Of a DNA stretch of 64,000 nt, positions 22,684-33,311 are shown in pieces. The translations under genes were made by a program, and so were the position numbers. The stretch's first letter is position 1; each line of letters opens with the position of its first letter. The notes under the pieces were generated by a model. It saw nothing but the letters and a program-made list of their open reading frames with translations. It had not been told where the DNA came from and ran no database searches. The DNA lies in contig BFEA01000007.1 of the NCBI GenBank assembly GCA_003427395.1, forward strand, positions 2,253,277 to 2,317,276, in the 5' to 3' direction. Source of the stretch: Chara braunii (taxonomy: Eukaryota; Streptophyta; Charophyceae; Charales; Characeae).

Positions 22684-23678
22684 TGCAAGGATGTGGCTCC
22701 TCGACAGGCATCAGGGCCCCCTTATGCAAGTGTGCCCCGCCGTAAGTGAAGGCGGGCCTAACAAATCATGAGAGGCCGAATGATGTCAATTTTGTATTAG
22801 GGGTTCAAGCAGTTCCGTCGCGTCCGCTTGGTTGAGGGAACCCAGGACCCGAGCAGCAAATACTTTCCACGACCTTCTATGCCTTTTCTGAAATGCAGGT
22901 CCTGGGCCACATTCGCAGCAACATACACAGACAGTTGGAAGGCATAATTGAACGAGGCCCAATAGCAGCAGCAGAGGGCCCAGCTACTTGGGGTCTACCG
23001 GAAGCTTCTAGGCGCCGGCCCAGCCCAGCCAGGCCACAAGCCAGGCCAGACTCTTTCCATATAGGAAAGAGTTTGCTGCCTGGCATCGCATTCTGGCACT
23101 TGCAAGTTTGCGGCAGCGCTGCTGGAGCGATTGCTCGTGTGCTGCTGCTAGCGTTGGGGCAAGGTGCTTCGCATGTGCGATCGTGTAAGAAGAAGGGTGC
23201 TGCTGTAGGCAGCGCCATAGCCCAACTTCCATAGCTGGTTGGGATTGGCTAAACCGCAAGGTGCAATGGTGGTCTTCGGGTGTATAGAGTGAAGACAAGG
23301 GAGACAGACGAGAGAGAGAGAGAGAGCGAGAGAGAGAGAGATGAGGATGATGATGTGAGGGCTCATCCCTGGTATCGGCGATGGTCTGCATTGGGCAACA
23401 TCTTCCCGTACTTCGGTGGCTGCTGACGTCGAGAGTTGCATTGTCAATTCTTAGTCAGACAGTAGTTGTGTGGGAGTAGTCTGGGCGCCAAGCGCCAAGT
23501 ATGGGAAAGGGCCTGGACTCTTATGATGGTGAAGACGAGAGTAAGCTCAGTGTTACAATTCTCCATTGGTGTATTATTCGTGCAATGCTACTTTCTGGAC
23601 ACTGTGGAACTTTCTTGCTTTCAACGTGATTGTGCAATCTGGATTCTGGTCATCTCGCTATTGCTCGTTTTCCTTGCA
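22684..23678 (+). repeat. 3' LTR, family A
   Basis: Starts TGCAAGGATGTGG after the polypurine tract and ends TTTTCCTTGCA, 995 bases. It contains the inverted repeat ACTCTTTCC/GGAAAGAGT around a TATA-like ATATA (23,049-23,071), a (GA)n run near 23,311-23,341, and GGGCGCCAAGCGCC near 23,485. Its ends and order match the LTR at 6446-7362. It runs straight into an internal LTR B sequence at 23,679. Confidence 0.8.
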
Positions 23679-23931
23679 CTAGGACCTTCTAGAAGTTGTA
23701 GGACTGACTCTTCGTATGTCGTAGGGGTCGGTCGGCGGCTGAGTCAGCAGAGGTCAGTCCTAGCAAAGTCAGCAAAGGGCAGTCCTACCTAGCCTTGTCA
23801 GCGGTACCCAGTCCCAAGGTGCACTTTGTCTAGTCAGCAAGTACCATGCCGGACTGTGCAACCCCAGGGCCCAACATCCAAGTGCAGACCTACGACGATC
23901 CGAAGTATAAATAAAGAGGCAGAGACAAGTC
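23679..23931 (+). repeat. Partial LTR, family B
   Basis: Matches the middle of the LTR at 34,086-35,170 (about 34,478-34,733): CTAGGACCTTCTAGAAGTTG, CACTTTGTCTAGTCAGCAAGT and the TATA box TATAAATA at 23,906-23,913. It is cut on the left by the family A LTR end and on the right by a complete LTR B start, consistent with two later insertions into an older LTR. Confidence 0.75.
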
Positions 23932-24861
23932 TGAAACGGTATTCACCTGTTCGCAATAGCGGATGCAAGTCCCAAGGCTCGATCCCTAGACCATCACCTT
24001 ACCTGTGTACAGTATCTGTGTCTACCCCAAGAGTTGAACCCACGACCTGTGCCTTTCCCCACAGTGGTAGGTTGTCGTAGGTCTATAGGGTATAGGGGTT
24101 CCATCTGTAGACCTGTTGGATAGGAGTCGTAGCAAGTTCTAGAAGTCGTAGCTATAGCTCCTCCAAAGGGTCAAGGTCGTAGCTGCTACAGTCCTGAAGG
24201 GTCAAGGTCGTAGCTGCTACAGTATCCGAAAGGCCAGGACTGAAACTTCCGGAAGATCCTGGTACTGGCCTTTCGAGACTGCTCACGTTAAGGCTGAGGC
24301 AAGTGGGCAAGTGGTGGAGTTCACCCGTGGTGAGTCAGCAGTCCCAGTCCCAATCAGTCCTAGTCCAGTCAAGCAAGTACCGCATGGGACTATGTGCACC
24401 ACGGGCATGGGAAAGGGGCAGACCAACGAGATACAAAAGTACAAATCAAGAGGCAGCGCCCAACCATTCATTCATTCCTGCGTAAGCCATGCGGAAGCGC
24501 TGCCACAGGGACTTGTGCGAGGTGGTCTGCAGTGAGCCCGAAGACGAAGTGGGCGAGAAGGAGCTTAGCCATAACGATAGGGATAGCAGCGCCCATAGCC
24601 GCCATAGCTATTAGAAGGGTGTAGCATGTGTGTGTGCGCGTGTGTACAGTGGGATGCGTGTGGGATATCCGGGATGATCCTGTGCGTGTGAACAGAGAGT
24701 TGTACAGGCGTTATGCCGCCATAGCCATTTGAAGTGAACTTGTACCTGAACTGCGTTCTTGGTTTCCATATCTCTGAGTTCTGAGTGGTCGCTTGTCGCC
24801 AGTTTGTTGCGCAACCTGTTTACATGCATGTGAAGTGTGAAAGATAGCGAGTCTGATTGCA
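23932..24861 (+). repeat. 5' LTR of the near full-length family B element
   Basis: Starts TGAAACGGTATTCACCTG and ends GCGAGTCTGATTGCA (930 bases). The start matches TGAAACGTTTTTCACCT at 34,086 and the end matches TCTGATTGCA at 35,161-35,170. The usual TATA site is weak here (AAGTACAAATCAAGAGGC near 24,437). A primer-binding site follows. Flanks AAGTC (left) and AGTTC (right of the 3' LTR) are not a clear target duplication. Confidence 0.8.
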
Positions 24862-24862
24862 T

Positions 24863-24874
24863 TGGTATCTGAGC
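24863..24874 (+). promoter_or_regulatory. Primer-binding site, initiator tRNA-Met type
   Basis: TGGTATCTGAGC lies one base after the LTR end. The common plant LTR-element site complementary to the 3' end of initiator tRNA-Met is TGGTATCAGAGC, so one base differs. Its position fixes the 5' LTR end and the + orientation of the element. Confidence 0.75.
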
Positions 24875-24875
24875 T

Positions 24876-25022
24876 GGTACCCGCTATTCCACGCGCGGTA
24901 GTCATGTGCCGCAGGGAGAGTTGCACGCCATAGCTGAAGACGCCATCGAAGAAGAAGTCCGCCATAGCGGATCCGCAGGTTGAAGAAGCCGCCGCGCGCA
25001 CCTGCAGAGAAGACAACGACGA

Positions 25023-25088
<66 letters not shown>

Positions 25089-26341
25089 GTTCACTACGTA
25101 CCTGCGTTGAAGACATCGCTACAGAGAGAGAGAGAGAGACAAGATTGGTTCACTACGTACCTGCGTTGAAGACATCGCTACANNNNNNNNNNNNNNNNNN
25201 NNNNNNNNNNNNNNNNNNNNNNNNNNNNNNNNNNNNNNNNNNNNNNNNNNNNNNNNNNNNNNNNNNNNNNNNNNNNNNNNNNNNNNNNNNNNNNNNNNNN
25301 NNNNNNNNNNNNNNNNNNNNNNNNNNNNNNNNNNNNNNNNNNNNNNNNNNNNNNNNNNNNNNNNNNNNNNNNNNNNNNNNNNNNNNNNNNNNNNNNNNNN
25401 NNNNNNNNNNNNNNNNNNNNNNNNNNNNNNNNNNNNNNNNNNNNNNNNNNNNNNNNNNNNNNNNNNNNNNNNNNNNNNNNNNNNNNNNNNNNNNNNNNNN
25501 NNNNNNNNNNNNNNNNNNNNNNNNNNNNNNNNNNNNNNNNNNNNNNNNNNNNNNNNNNNNNNNNNNNNNNNNNNNNNNNNNNNNGAGGCAACGAGCAGGA
25601 AGTCGGCCGCCATAGCCGAACCGGAGTTGATCGGGGGTCGACCAGGCATTGACCGGACGTTGATCGGGCGTTGACCAAAGTTGACCGGGGGTTGACTGCA
25701 GCGTTGACCAAAGCATTGACAAAGGCGTTGACCACGATTTGACCAAGCTGCAACCGGTATAATCTTGCCAAGCCTTCAGCATATCCCCTCGCCCTATGGA
25801 TGTGCACACACCCTGTGGTGCTTGCTGTCAAGTCTGTCTGTCTCTTCTTTCTGCATCGAGTCTCTTTTGTCCAGGTGATAGGACTCTGTGGATGAAGGAT
25901 AGGGCCTTGTTGACCAAACCCACACGGGCTGAGTAGGGCTAAAGACAGTGTCTGACGACTCGACTGTCCTGGAGGACACGAACCCTCCCAAGGACCGGTA
26001 CTGACCGGCGAGCTGCTCGATGTGGCACGGTAGGCCCAAAATCCAAGCTGTGGGCTGCACAACAGGCCGTCTAAGTCTTGAGAGGACCTGCTGATCACGT
26101 CATCCTGTCTGTGACGTTAAAGAATTCCTGAGGAGTTACTGAGGATCTCCTTAAATGCCTCCTGATCAGCAGCAGGTCCTGTAGTGACAGCCATAGATTA
26201 GGTCCAGGCTAGTGACCCTAGTTGACAGGATCCTGTTCGGATTTTGTAGTCCTTAGATCGAGTCAATAGGTCTTGTCCGTCAGAGGGGTAGAGTCTAAGT
26301 GGTGAGAAGTGGAACCGTTGCCCGGTTGTGCACCTGACACC
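24876..26341 (+). other. Leader of family B element: GA run, 59-bp repeat, gap, TTGAC cluster
   Basis: Untranslated leader between primer site and gag. It contains a (GA)n run at 25,027-25,082, two exact copies of a 41-base segment 59 bases apart (from 25,082 and 25,141), a 402-base assembly gap (25,183-25,584), and a run of GTTGACC-like units at 25,625-25,746. No coding motif is recognised between 25,747 and 26,341. Confidence 0.7.
25183..25584. other. Assembly gap (402 N)
   Basis: Unknown bases. The left edge ends in a short tandem repeat separated by GA runs, which probably caused the assembly break. Confidence 0.99.
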
Positions 26342-28731
26342 ATGGTTGACACACGTGGTGGGAAGAGTACTACCCCTTACACGCAGGCTCAGTAGGAGCA
26401 ATTCGCCACCATCCTGAGAGAGAGAGAGAGAAGAAGGAGAAGGAGCTCCTCAAACAGGTGAACCTGAAGGCGCTAGCTAAGGAGCAGGCGGAGAAGAAGA
26501 AAACGTTGGAGGAGGAGATGTTAAGACTACAGCAGGAGGAGGAAGAGAAAAGAAGGACTGCCGAAGAAGAAGCAGCAGCAGAGGAGGAGGAAGAACCCCT
26601 CGAAAGGAGGTGTGGGTGAGAGAGAGGAGAAACTAGTGGCACGAAGGCAGAGGACAAGTGGATGGAAAAGAAGATCAGTGAGTGGGTGGCTAACTTATCG
26701 CTGGGAGAAGATGAGGAAATGTTGTACGTGACTCAGGAGGAGAAAGAAGCATTCACCAGGGAGCTGGAAGCTAAGGAGGATCCCCTGGAACGCCATACGA
26801 TGGAAGACAAGAAGAGATTGGAGTGGAAGCTGCGCCTGGCAAGGGAAAAAAAGAGGAGGAGGGAGGAGGCCAACCGGATGCCCAAAGAAGTGGAGAAGAT
26901 TCACGCGTGCAAGCGCAAGAAGAAACTCCTGCCAAATTAGACAAGATTCTGGGCTATCTTGAGATTCAAAGTCAGGCCTGGTTTGAGGAAAATCAGGCCA
27001 ATAAGGGTCAGGAAGTGACCCTCCATTCCATCCGGACCGGCTTAAGAGAGTTTGCACGCGACGTGGTGACCCACGTCGGGACCGAGGTCAAGAGATTGAA
27101 GGAAGGTGCAGAGAAGTTCTGCGCAGGCGCCATTGAAGGCGCCAAAGTAGTGGCCGAAGTTGAAGTGCGTCCCCACAAAGAGTCTGTCAAGCTCAAACTC
27201 CCTGTCTCATATAGCGGGAAAAAGGACGATAATTTTGATAACTGGGAGGCCAGCATTAACACATATGTCTATTTACAACATATCGCATCAAAGGAACAAG
27301 TCCCCGTGGCCTTCCATGCATTAAAGGAACACGCGGCCAGCTTTGCCAGGTCCCTTGCACGCAGCTGATTGTGAAAACAATATGGTGGCATACTCTAGGC
27401 TCACCCCTCTTTCTACTTTCCTTAAACTCCTGCGAGAGAGGTTCGCTAACGTGACAAGGGGTGCCAGGGCCTCTAACAAGCTTCAGACCATCCCACTCAC
27501 GACAGTGGAGGAGTGCGCGAGCACTCAAAGCTGTCATGGACGACTTGGTAGCCGTCCCAGAGCACGGGGTCATTGAGACCCAGTTGGTCCAATTATTTTA
27601 TCGTGCCATGCCAGAGCCCCTGCGAGGGCATTTCTTTGATAAGACCCAATAGGCCAACATCACGTATGATGCGTTAAGTATGGAAAGTCTTGTTTGAGGC
27701 GAAGTCCATGTCAGTCTCCACTTTCTAGCATAAGGACTTAGATAAGGGAAAGAAGTGGAAAGGTCGTACCATCTCAAGCTAGGTCGGGGCCAAGGATCAT
27801 CTGATCCTTACTTTAGATGAAGGTAGTACTTTAGACACAAGCGGTTAATGGAAGGCGAAAATTTCAGGGTTTTTCGCTGCATTGCTACAAGCAATGTTGT
27901 CGAAACGTTTGCGAACAAACTATGCAGGGTCATAATACAAACATCAAAAAAACAAACAGGCAAAAAAAAACAAAAAAAAAAAACTCAAGAGCGCTATAAA
28001 TCCCTATTCCGAGTAGCTTTCATAGTTCGCCAAATCGTTTTTCGAGTCCGACATTTTTGCTAAGTTTTTTGTTACAGGTCCAAATACGGTGAAATTGAAT
28101 ACAGATATACCATAAAGCACATACATATCAGCCAAAAAAAAAAAACCTGAAAAAAGTAAGAATTCAGGGAAATATGGCAGTTTCGGTTAAAAATTCGCTA
28201 AAATTCGCCGAATTTTTGGTCTTCCATTAACCGCCTCTCACTTTAGATGAAGGTGTTACTGACGAAGTCCCCTACAGTCAGATAGAGTGTGGGTTAGAGG
28301 AGGAGGACAGTAGTGTAGGTCAGGGGAGGACGTACGCTGCTGTCGCAGTTGGAGGGAGGCCGCAAGGTAGAGGAGGCCAGGACCAAGGGGGCCGGGCCAT
28401 AGGTGGTCGACGTCCGGGTGCACAAGGGGTTGGCAGTCAAAGGAACCGCCAAGTGGGAGGTAGGGGTCAAGGTCCCCCGCCGAATCGCTCAGGACCCAGT
28501 CGGTCGCCGCAATGCAGAGGTGGAAGGTCACCTCAAAGGCAAGGAGGTTGGCACCCAGGTTGGCCACAGGGCCGGCCTTGGGAAGATTTGGGCTTGGACC
28601 AGCGTGTATGGCAACAGCGCATGGAGCAGGGGCAGTGCATCTATTGCGGTGACCCTGCCCATATTATTAAATATTGTCCAAAGTACAGGGGAGCCCGATT
28701 CGCTGCCCAGGGGTCAAAAGGCAGCCGCTAG
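26342..28731 (+). pseudogene. Gag, family B, copy 1 (stops, frameshift, interrupted by a MITE)
   Basis: A start ATG at 26,342 opens MVDTRGGKSTTPYTQAQ, ended by TAG at 26,393. Then comes a Lys/Glu-rich coiled-coil-like region (26,420-26,940), a capsid-like part (RGLREFARDVVTHVG-type, then KLPVSYSGKKDDNFDNWEAS), RAMPEPLRGHFF near 27,610, a Gly/Gln/Arg-rich linker, and the zinc knuckle CIYCGDPAHIIKYC at 28,636-28,677. Gag forms the particle and binds RNA. The frame is broken near 27,365 and 27,650, and a 404-base hAT-like element sits at 27,836-28,239. A second gag copy follows directly. Confidence 0.82.
27836..28239. mobile_element. hAT-like non-autonomous element (MITE) inserted in gag
   Basis: Ends are inverted repeats: left CACAAGCGGTTAATGGAAG, right (reverse complement) GAGAGGCGGTTAATGGAAG, with a 14-base perfect core. 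Eight bases, ACTTTAGA, flank both sides (27,828-27,835 and 28,240-28,247). An 8-base target duplication and a short AT-rich body without coding capacity fit a hAT-derived MITE. Removing it and one ACTTTAGA rejoins the gag linker in frame as ...LDEGSTLDEGVTDEVPY.... Confidence 0.78.
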
Positions 28732-28924
28732 TAGGGGTCGCAACTGCCCCCACTACAAGGCCATGTGGGGAAGTGTCCGCGCACCACCAGGAAACTCCCA
28801 CACCACATGAGCCTTCGGCAGAGGTTGCAAGCCAGTGCCTAGCTAGTTGTCCAGAGACTGCTTGTGTTAGCGTCTCTCTAGGCACTTCCCTCACAGGCGT
28901 GGCAGAAGAGCTAGAAGATGGTTA

Positions 28925-30512
28925 TAGAGTGGGTCGCCAACTTAGCCCTGGGAAGAGCACGAAGCTATGTTGTTTGTCCCTCGGGCAGAAAGAGAAATGG
29001 TCGAACAAGAATTGGAAAGGGAGGAGAATCCCTTGCACCAACAGGCCAGAGAAGATGAGAAGAAGCTGGAGTGGAAGTTGCGCCTCGCGAGGGAAAGAAC
29101 GAGGAGAGAGTTGGAAGGCTGCTAAGGAGCAACAGGTGCAACTGGGAGTAGGTATATCTTAATAGGAAAATAGAACTCCTATACCATAACATGGATGTTA
29201 TGTTGAAAGCCCAGCAAGAGCACTTGCATTATCGTCGGGGCCATAATATCGCCCTACAGTCCATGCGCGTAGGCTTCAAGGATTTTGCGCGCAATTTGAT
29301 GCTTCACGTTGCAAGCGAAATGCGTGTCGCCCTGGAAAGCACAAAAAAGTTCAGCACGTGTGTCATAGAGGGCCCTAAGATAGCAGCTCCCAAGGAAGAG
29401 GACGCACGACCTCATCGTGAGCGCGTCAAGGTTAGATTCCCTCAACCCTACGGTGGGAAGAAGGGAGCGGACTTTGATAATTGGAAGCCAATATCAAGTC
29501 CTACTTACACTTACACGACATCGCGCCAGAGGTCCACGTCCTCGTAGCCTTCCCAACACTGAACGAAGAAGCGGCCAGTTTTGCTAGGTCGTTTGCACAC
29601 GCGGCTAAGTGTGAAAACGATATGGTCACCGACTCCTCCAATACCAACCTCAGTGAATTTATGTCTGCTCTCCGCGAACATTTTGCAGACGTCACTAGAG
29701 GTATGAGGGCGTCTGACAAACTGCAAACGATCCACACGCAACAGTGGAGTGCATGAGCACTCAAAGCTGCCATGGATGAGCTTGTCGTTGTCCCTGGACA
29801 TGGGGTCACTCAAACCCAACTTGCCCAATTGTTCTACCTCGCCATGCCCGAGAATTTGCACGGGCACTTCTTCACCAAAAAGCAGCAGCCTGACATGACC
29901 TATGACATGTTAAGTCGAGAGGTTGTTGCTTTTGAGGCCCAATCTGCACCAGTAACCACTTTCTAGCACAAGGACCTTGCCAAGGGCAAAAAGTGGAAGG
30001 GCAGACAATCTCAGGCCAAATCAAGGCCAAGGATAGCCTTATCCTTACCATGGAGGAGGGTGGTCTGGAAGAGGTCCCTTACAGTGAGATAGAGTGGGGC
30101 CTGGACGAGTCAAACAATAGTGTAGGCCAGGCTGTTGATGCGGCCGGAGTTAGTTCGCAAGGGAGAGGAAGGGGCCAAGGCCAAGTCGGCCAGGCCTCTG
30201 GTGGTCGAGGGCAGGACGGCCAAGGGGTTGGCGGCACAGGAAACCGCCAAGTGGGAGGCAAGGGTCAAGGTCCCCCGTCTAACCGCCCTCGTTCAAATCG
30301 ATCACTTCCCAAAGGGGGTGGTTGGCACCCTGGTCGGCCTGCGGGCCGGCCTCGGGAAACGTTGGGCGTTGAGCAGACAGAATGGCAGAAAAAGGATAGA
30401 TGGGTTACAATGCATCTTTTGCGGTGACCCTGGGCATATCATCAAACTTTGCCCAAAGTACAGGGGTGCCCAGCGAGCCGTTGCTGAGGCAGCAAAAGGC
30501 AATCACCGATAG
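28925..30512 (+). pseudogene. Gag, family B, copy 2 (tandem duplicate)
   Basis: From 28,925 the sequence restarts with a counterpart of 26,672 (EWVANLALGRARSYV-like versus EWVANLSLGEDEEML), then repeats the coiled-coil region, the capsid part (29,191-29,966: FKDFARNLMLHVASEM, PYGGKKGADFDNWK, LAMPENLHGHFF), the linker (30,000-30,400) and a zinc knuckle CIFCGDPGHIIKLC at 30,411-30,452. It lacks the gag N-terminus. Frames break near 29,480, 29,755 and 30,420. Either a tandem duplication inside one element or a recombinant of two elements. Confidence 0.8.
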
Positions 30513-30640
30513 GGGTAGCAATTGCCCTTACCTCTAGACCACGTGGAGATGAGTGCGCGCGCCAAGTCGAAACTCCCACTCGATGTGTGCCTACGCAGAG
30601 GTTGCTGGCCAGCCTCTAGTTAGTTGTCCAGAGACTGCTT

Positions 30641-31198
30641 GTGTTAGTGTCTCTAGGCGCTTCCCTCACAGGCCTGGCAGAAGAGTTGAAGGAAAGAATG
30701 CCAGTCTGGGCCAAGATGAAGAGAGAAGGTAAAGGACAACTCTTGATAGCAGATGTAGAGATTTTCATAGGTAGAGTGATGGCCCTTATAGACAGCGGGG
30801 CTACCCGTAGCTATATTACCAGTAAAGCGTTGAAGTAGCTAAAGCTTAGCTTGAAAGTCCACAAGCTAGAAGAACCCGTAGTCAGCATCCTCGTTGATAA
30901 TCGCACTATGCGCATCGAGGATTACATCGAGGGAGTCCAGGCATATTTTCGCCCAGAGGCAGATGGGAAGGTAGAGAGAGTTCTCCATTCCCCGACTCTC
31001 CTCGTGGAAGATGATCTCCCATTTGACATGGTGTTAGGAATGGATTGGGGAGAGGCAGGAGCCACGCTGCACTTGCGAGAGCATGAGTGTAGGCTACCCA
31101 GACCGTCAGGTGGTATCAACAAAGCCCGCCTGTTTCATTTGTCAGGAGTAGATAACTCCTTAGCACATTGTTGTCTCACTGGTCTTTCGTTTGCATGA
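30641..31198 (+). pseudogene. Aspartic protease, family B
   Basis: The frame 30,641-30,838 has IADVEIFIGRVMALIDSGAT, with the retropepsin motif D-S-G-A at 30,791-30,802, followed by RSYITSKALK and a TAG near 30,836. The next frame, 30,851-31,198, continues KVHKLEEPVVSILVDN, ERVLHSPTLLVEDDLPFDM and VLGMDW, the flap and second half of the fold. The catalytic motif is intact but one stop splits the domain. The protease would mature the Gag-Pol polyprotein. Confidence 0.78.
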
Positions 31199-31378
31199 TT
31201 AGTTCAGGAGCAACTAGAAGATCAGGTCCTTGTAGCTTATGTTAGGCATGTTACTGAGCCTAAGAAAGTGGAAACACTCGACCCCACTATTGCCAAGCCG
31301 CTAGAAGAGTACGCAGGCTCCTTCAAGAGTAGTTTTGTGTCCCATCCAGCATTGCATCGAGATAGAGCCCGACAGTAA

Positions 31379-31874
31379 AACTCCAAAAGAGGCAGTTTAT
31401 AGAATGTCTCCTAAAGGATTTGTGTAAGCAGTTAGAAGAACTCATCGAGAAGGGTTGGTTTAGGCCCACTTCGTCTCCATTTGGAGCACATGTTCTCTTT
31501 GTGAGAGTTGAGAATGTGCATTGACTACAGGGGTCTCAACTTCGTTAAGTCAAGAGTCCCATCAGATTGAGGTCCACCCTGTACAAAACGGCGTTCAAAA
31601 CTAAATATGGGCATTACGAGTTTATAGCAATGCCCTTTGGACAAACTAATGCGTCAACCCCTTTTCAATGTTGTATAAACATATTGTTTAGGTCGTGGCT
31701 ATATAGAGTTGTAGTAATATATTTAGATGATATTTTGATCTTTAGGAAGACCCTCCAGGAGCATGACGCTCATTCAATGCAGATCTTGGAAAATTCTGAG
31801 AGGCAAATTTCAAAATCAACGCGAAGAGTGCAAGTGGGCCAAGACCAAAATCCTGTACTTGGGCCACGTCTTAG
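31379..31874 (+). pseudogene. Reverse transcriptase, family B, with motif A deleted
   Basis: Fragments ELIEKGWFRPTSSPFGAHV and RMCIDYRGLNFVKSRVP are followed near 31,555-31,570 by HQIEVHP-like coding and KTAFKTKYGHYEFIAMPF. Compared with the family A RT, about 40 residues are missing, including the KIDLKSGY motif with the first catalytic Asp. Motif C, YLDDILIF, is present at 31,720-31,743. Loss of motif A should abolish polymerase activity. Several frame changes also occur here. Confidence 0.8.
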
Positions 31875-32471
31875 ATGGTGATGGCATTATACCCTGAGGA
31901 CAGCAAGATTGCAGCGATTAGGGACTGGCCAACTCCTCGTACACTCACAGAGTTAAGATCGTTCCTAAGACTGACCAACTATTACAGAAAATTCGTTAGA
32001 AAGTTCTCTGTTGTCGCTGCTCCCCTTTGTGGACTGCTAAAGAAAGAAGCAATCTGGATGTGGGGCCAGGACTGTACCTCGTCCCTGAGGAAATTTAAAC
32101 GGGCCTTTGTAGAGTATCCAACCCTCAAGGTAGCTGATCCATCTTTACCTTTCGTCGTCACTACAGACGCAAGTCGTTATGGCATTGGTGTTGTTCTACA
32201 GCAAGATGATTACAATGGGTACAGACTCGTAGAGATCATGTCTGCTAGGTTGCCTTCAGAAAAGGTAGCAGCCTCCATTTACAAGAGGGAACTCTACGCT
32301 CTCAGGCAAGCATTAGATCACTGGAGACACTACTTGCTTGGGAGGCACTTCAAAGTCTATTCAGACCACGAGACACTCAGGTGGCTGAAGACGCAAGCCA
32401 AGATGACACCTAAGCTTACTAGGTGGGCTGCAGAAACAGATCAGTTCGACTTCGAGCTCAAACCCGTTTAA
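31875..32471 (+). pseudogene. RT connection and RNase H, family B
   Basis: A 198-codon frame: RDWPTPRTLTELRSFLRLTN, YYRKFVRKFSVVAAPL, LPFVVTTDASRYGIGVVLQQ, IYKRELYALRQALDHWRHYL, SDHETLRWLKTQAKMTPKL. This is a continuous gypsy RNase H with its connection domain, ending at a TAA at the LKPV-KGKYNVVADAL junction, where RNase H normally runs into integrase. It closely matches 19,288-19,672. Confidence 0.88.
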
Positions 32472-32483
32472 GGGAAGTACAAC

Positions 32484-33311
32484 GTGGTTGCAGATGCTCT
32501 CGGTAAAAGGGTTGATTACTTTGGAGCAATCGTCCACTATCTAGAGTTAGGATCCGATTTGCAGCAAAAGGTAAGCAATTTGTATGCTCACGACCCTATC
32601 TACAGTGACCTCCTCAAGAAAGTAAGGAAGGCCACAAAGAGTGAACCTAACTACTGCACCACAAACGGGTTACTGTTTGAGAAGACAAGTGTCGTAAACA
32701 GGCTATGCATTCCCAATACTAAAGAGAGCCGAAGTCTAATCCGAGGGGAATGTCATGATATAGAAGGGCACTTTGGCTGGCAAAAGACATTAGCCAACTT
32801 AACACGTGCCTACACGTGGTCTGGCATGAAAGTCGGTTGTATAGAGTACGTACGCAGTTGCAAAGTATGTCAGCGCAACAAAACTACGACGTGAACCCCA
32901 TTGGGTCTTTTCAGACCCTTGCCTATCCCTTCAGGACCCGGAGAGTCTGTGACCATTGACTTTATGGATGTTGGGGTCAGTAGTAGGCATGGCAAGAGCC
33001 AAGTCATGGTTATAGTAGATCGTTTTAGCAAGTACGCATTTTTTTACCGCTTGCCTTATGAGGCACGTACGGAGTTAGTCATAGAAAAATCTTTTGATTC
33101 TTGGGTAAGCGAGCATGGTATTCCGCTATCCATAGGTAGTGATAGAGATACGCGGTTTACTAGTCACCACTGGCAGAAGCTCATACGAGTTTATGGCTCG
33201 AAGGCGTTGATGTCATTCGATCGTCTTCCAAAGACTAACGGCCAAACTGAACAGATGAATAAGATCTTGCAACAGATACTTAAGATGTATTTTAGACCAG
33301 ATCAGATTTAA
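32484..33311 (+). pseudogene. Integrase, zinc-binding and catalytic domains, family B
   Basis: Zinc-binding part: ECHDIEGHFGWQ...CKVCQRNK (H-H-C-C). A TGA near 32,894 separates it from the core: TIDFMDVGVSSRHGKSQVM (first Asp), SIGSDRDTRFTSHHWQKL (second Asp), KTNGQTEQMNKILQQ (Glu). The DDE residues are kept. It ends at a stop after MYFRPDQI. This is a fairly well preserved integrase with one internal stop. Confidence 0.87.
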
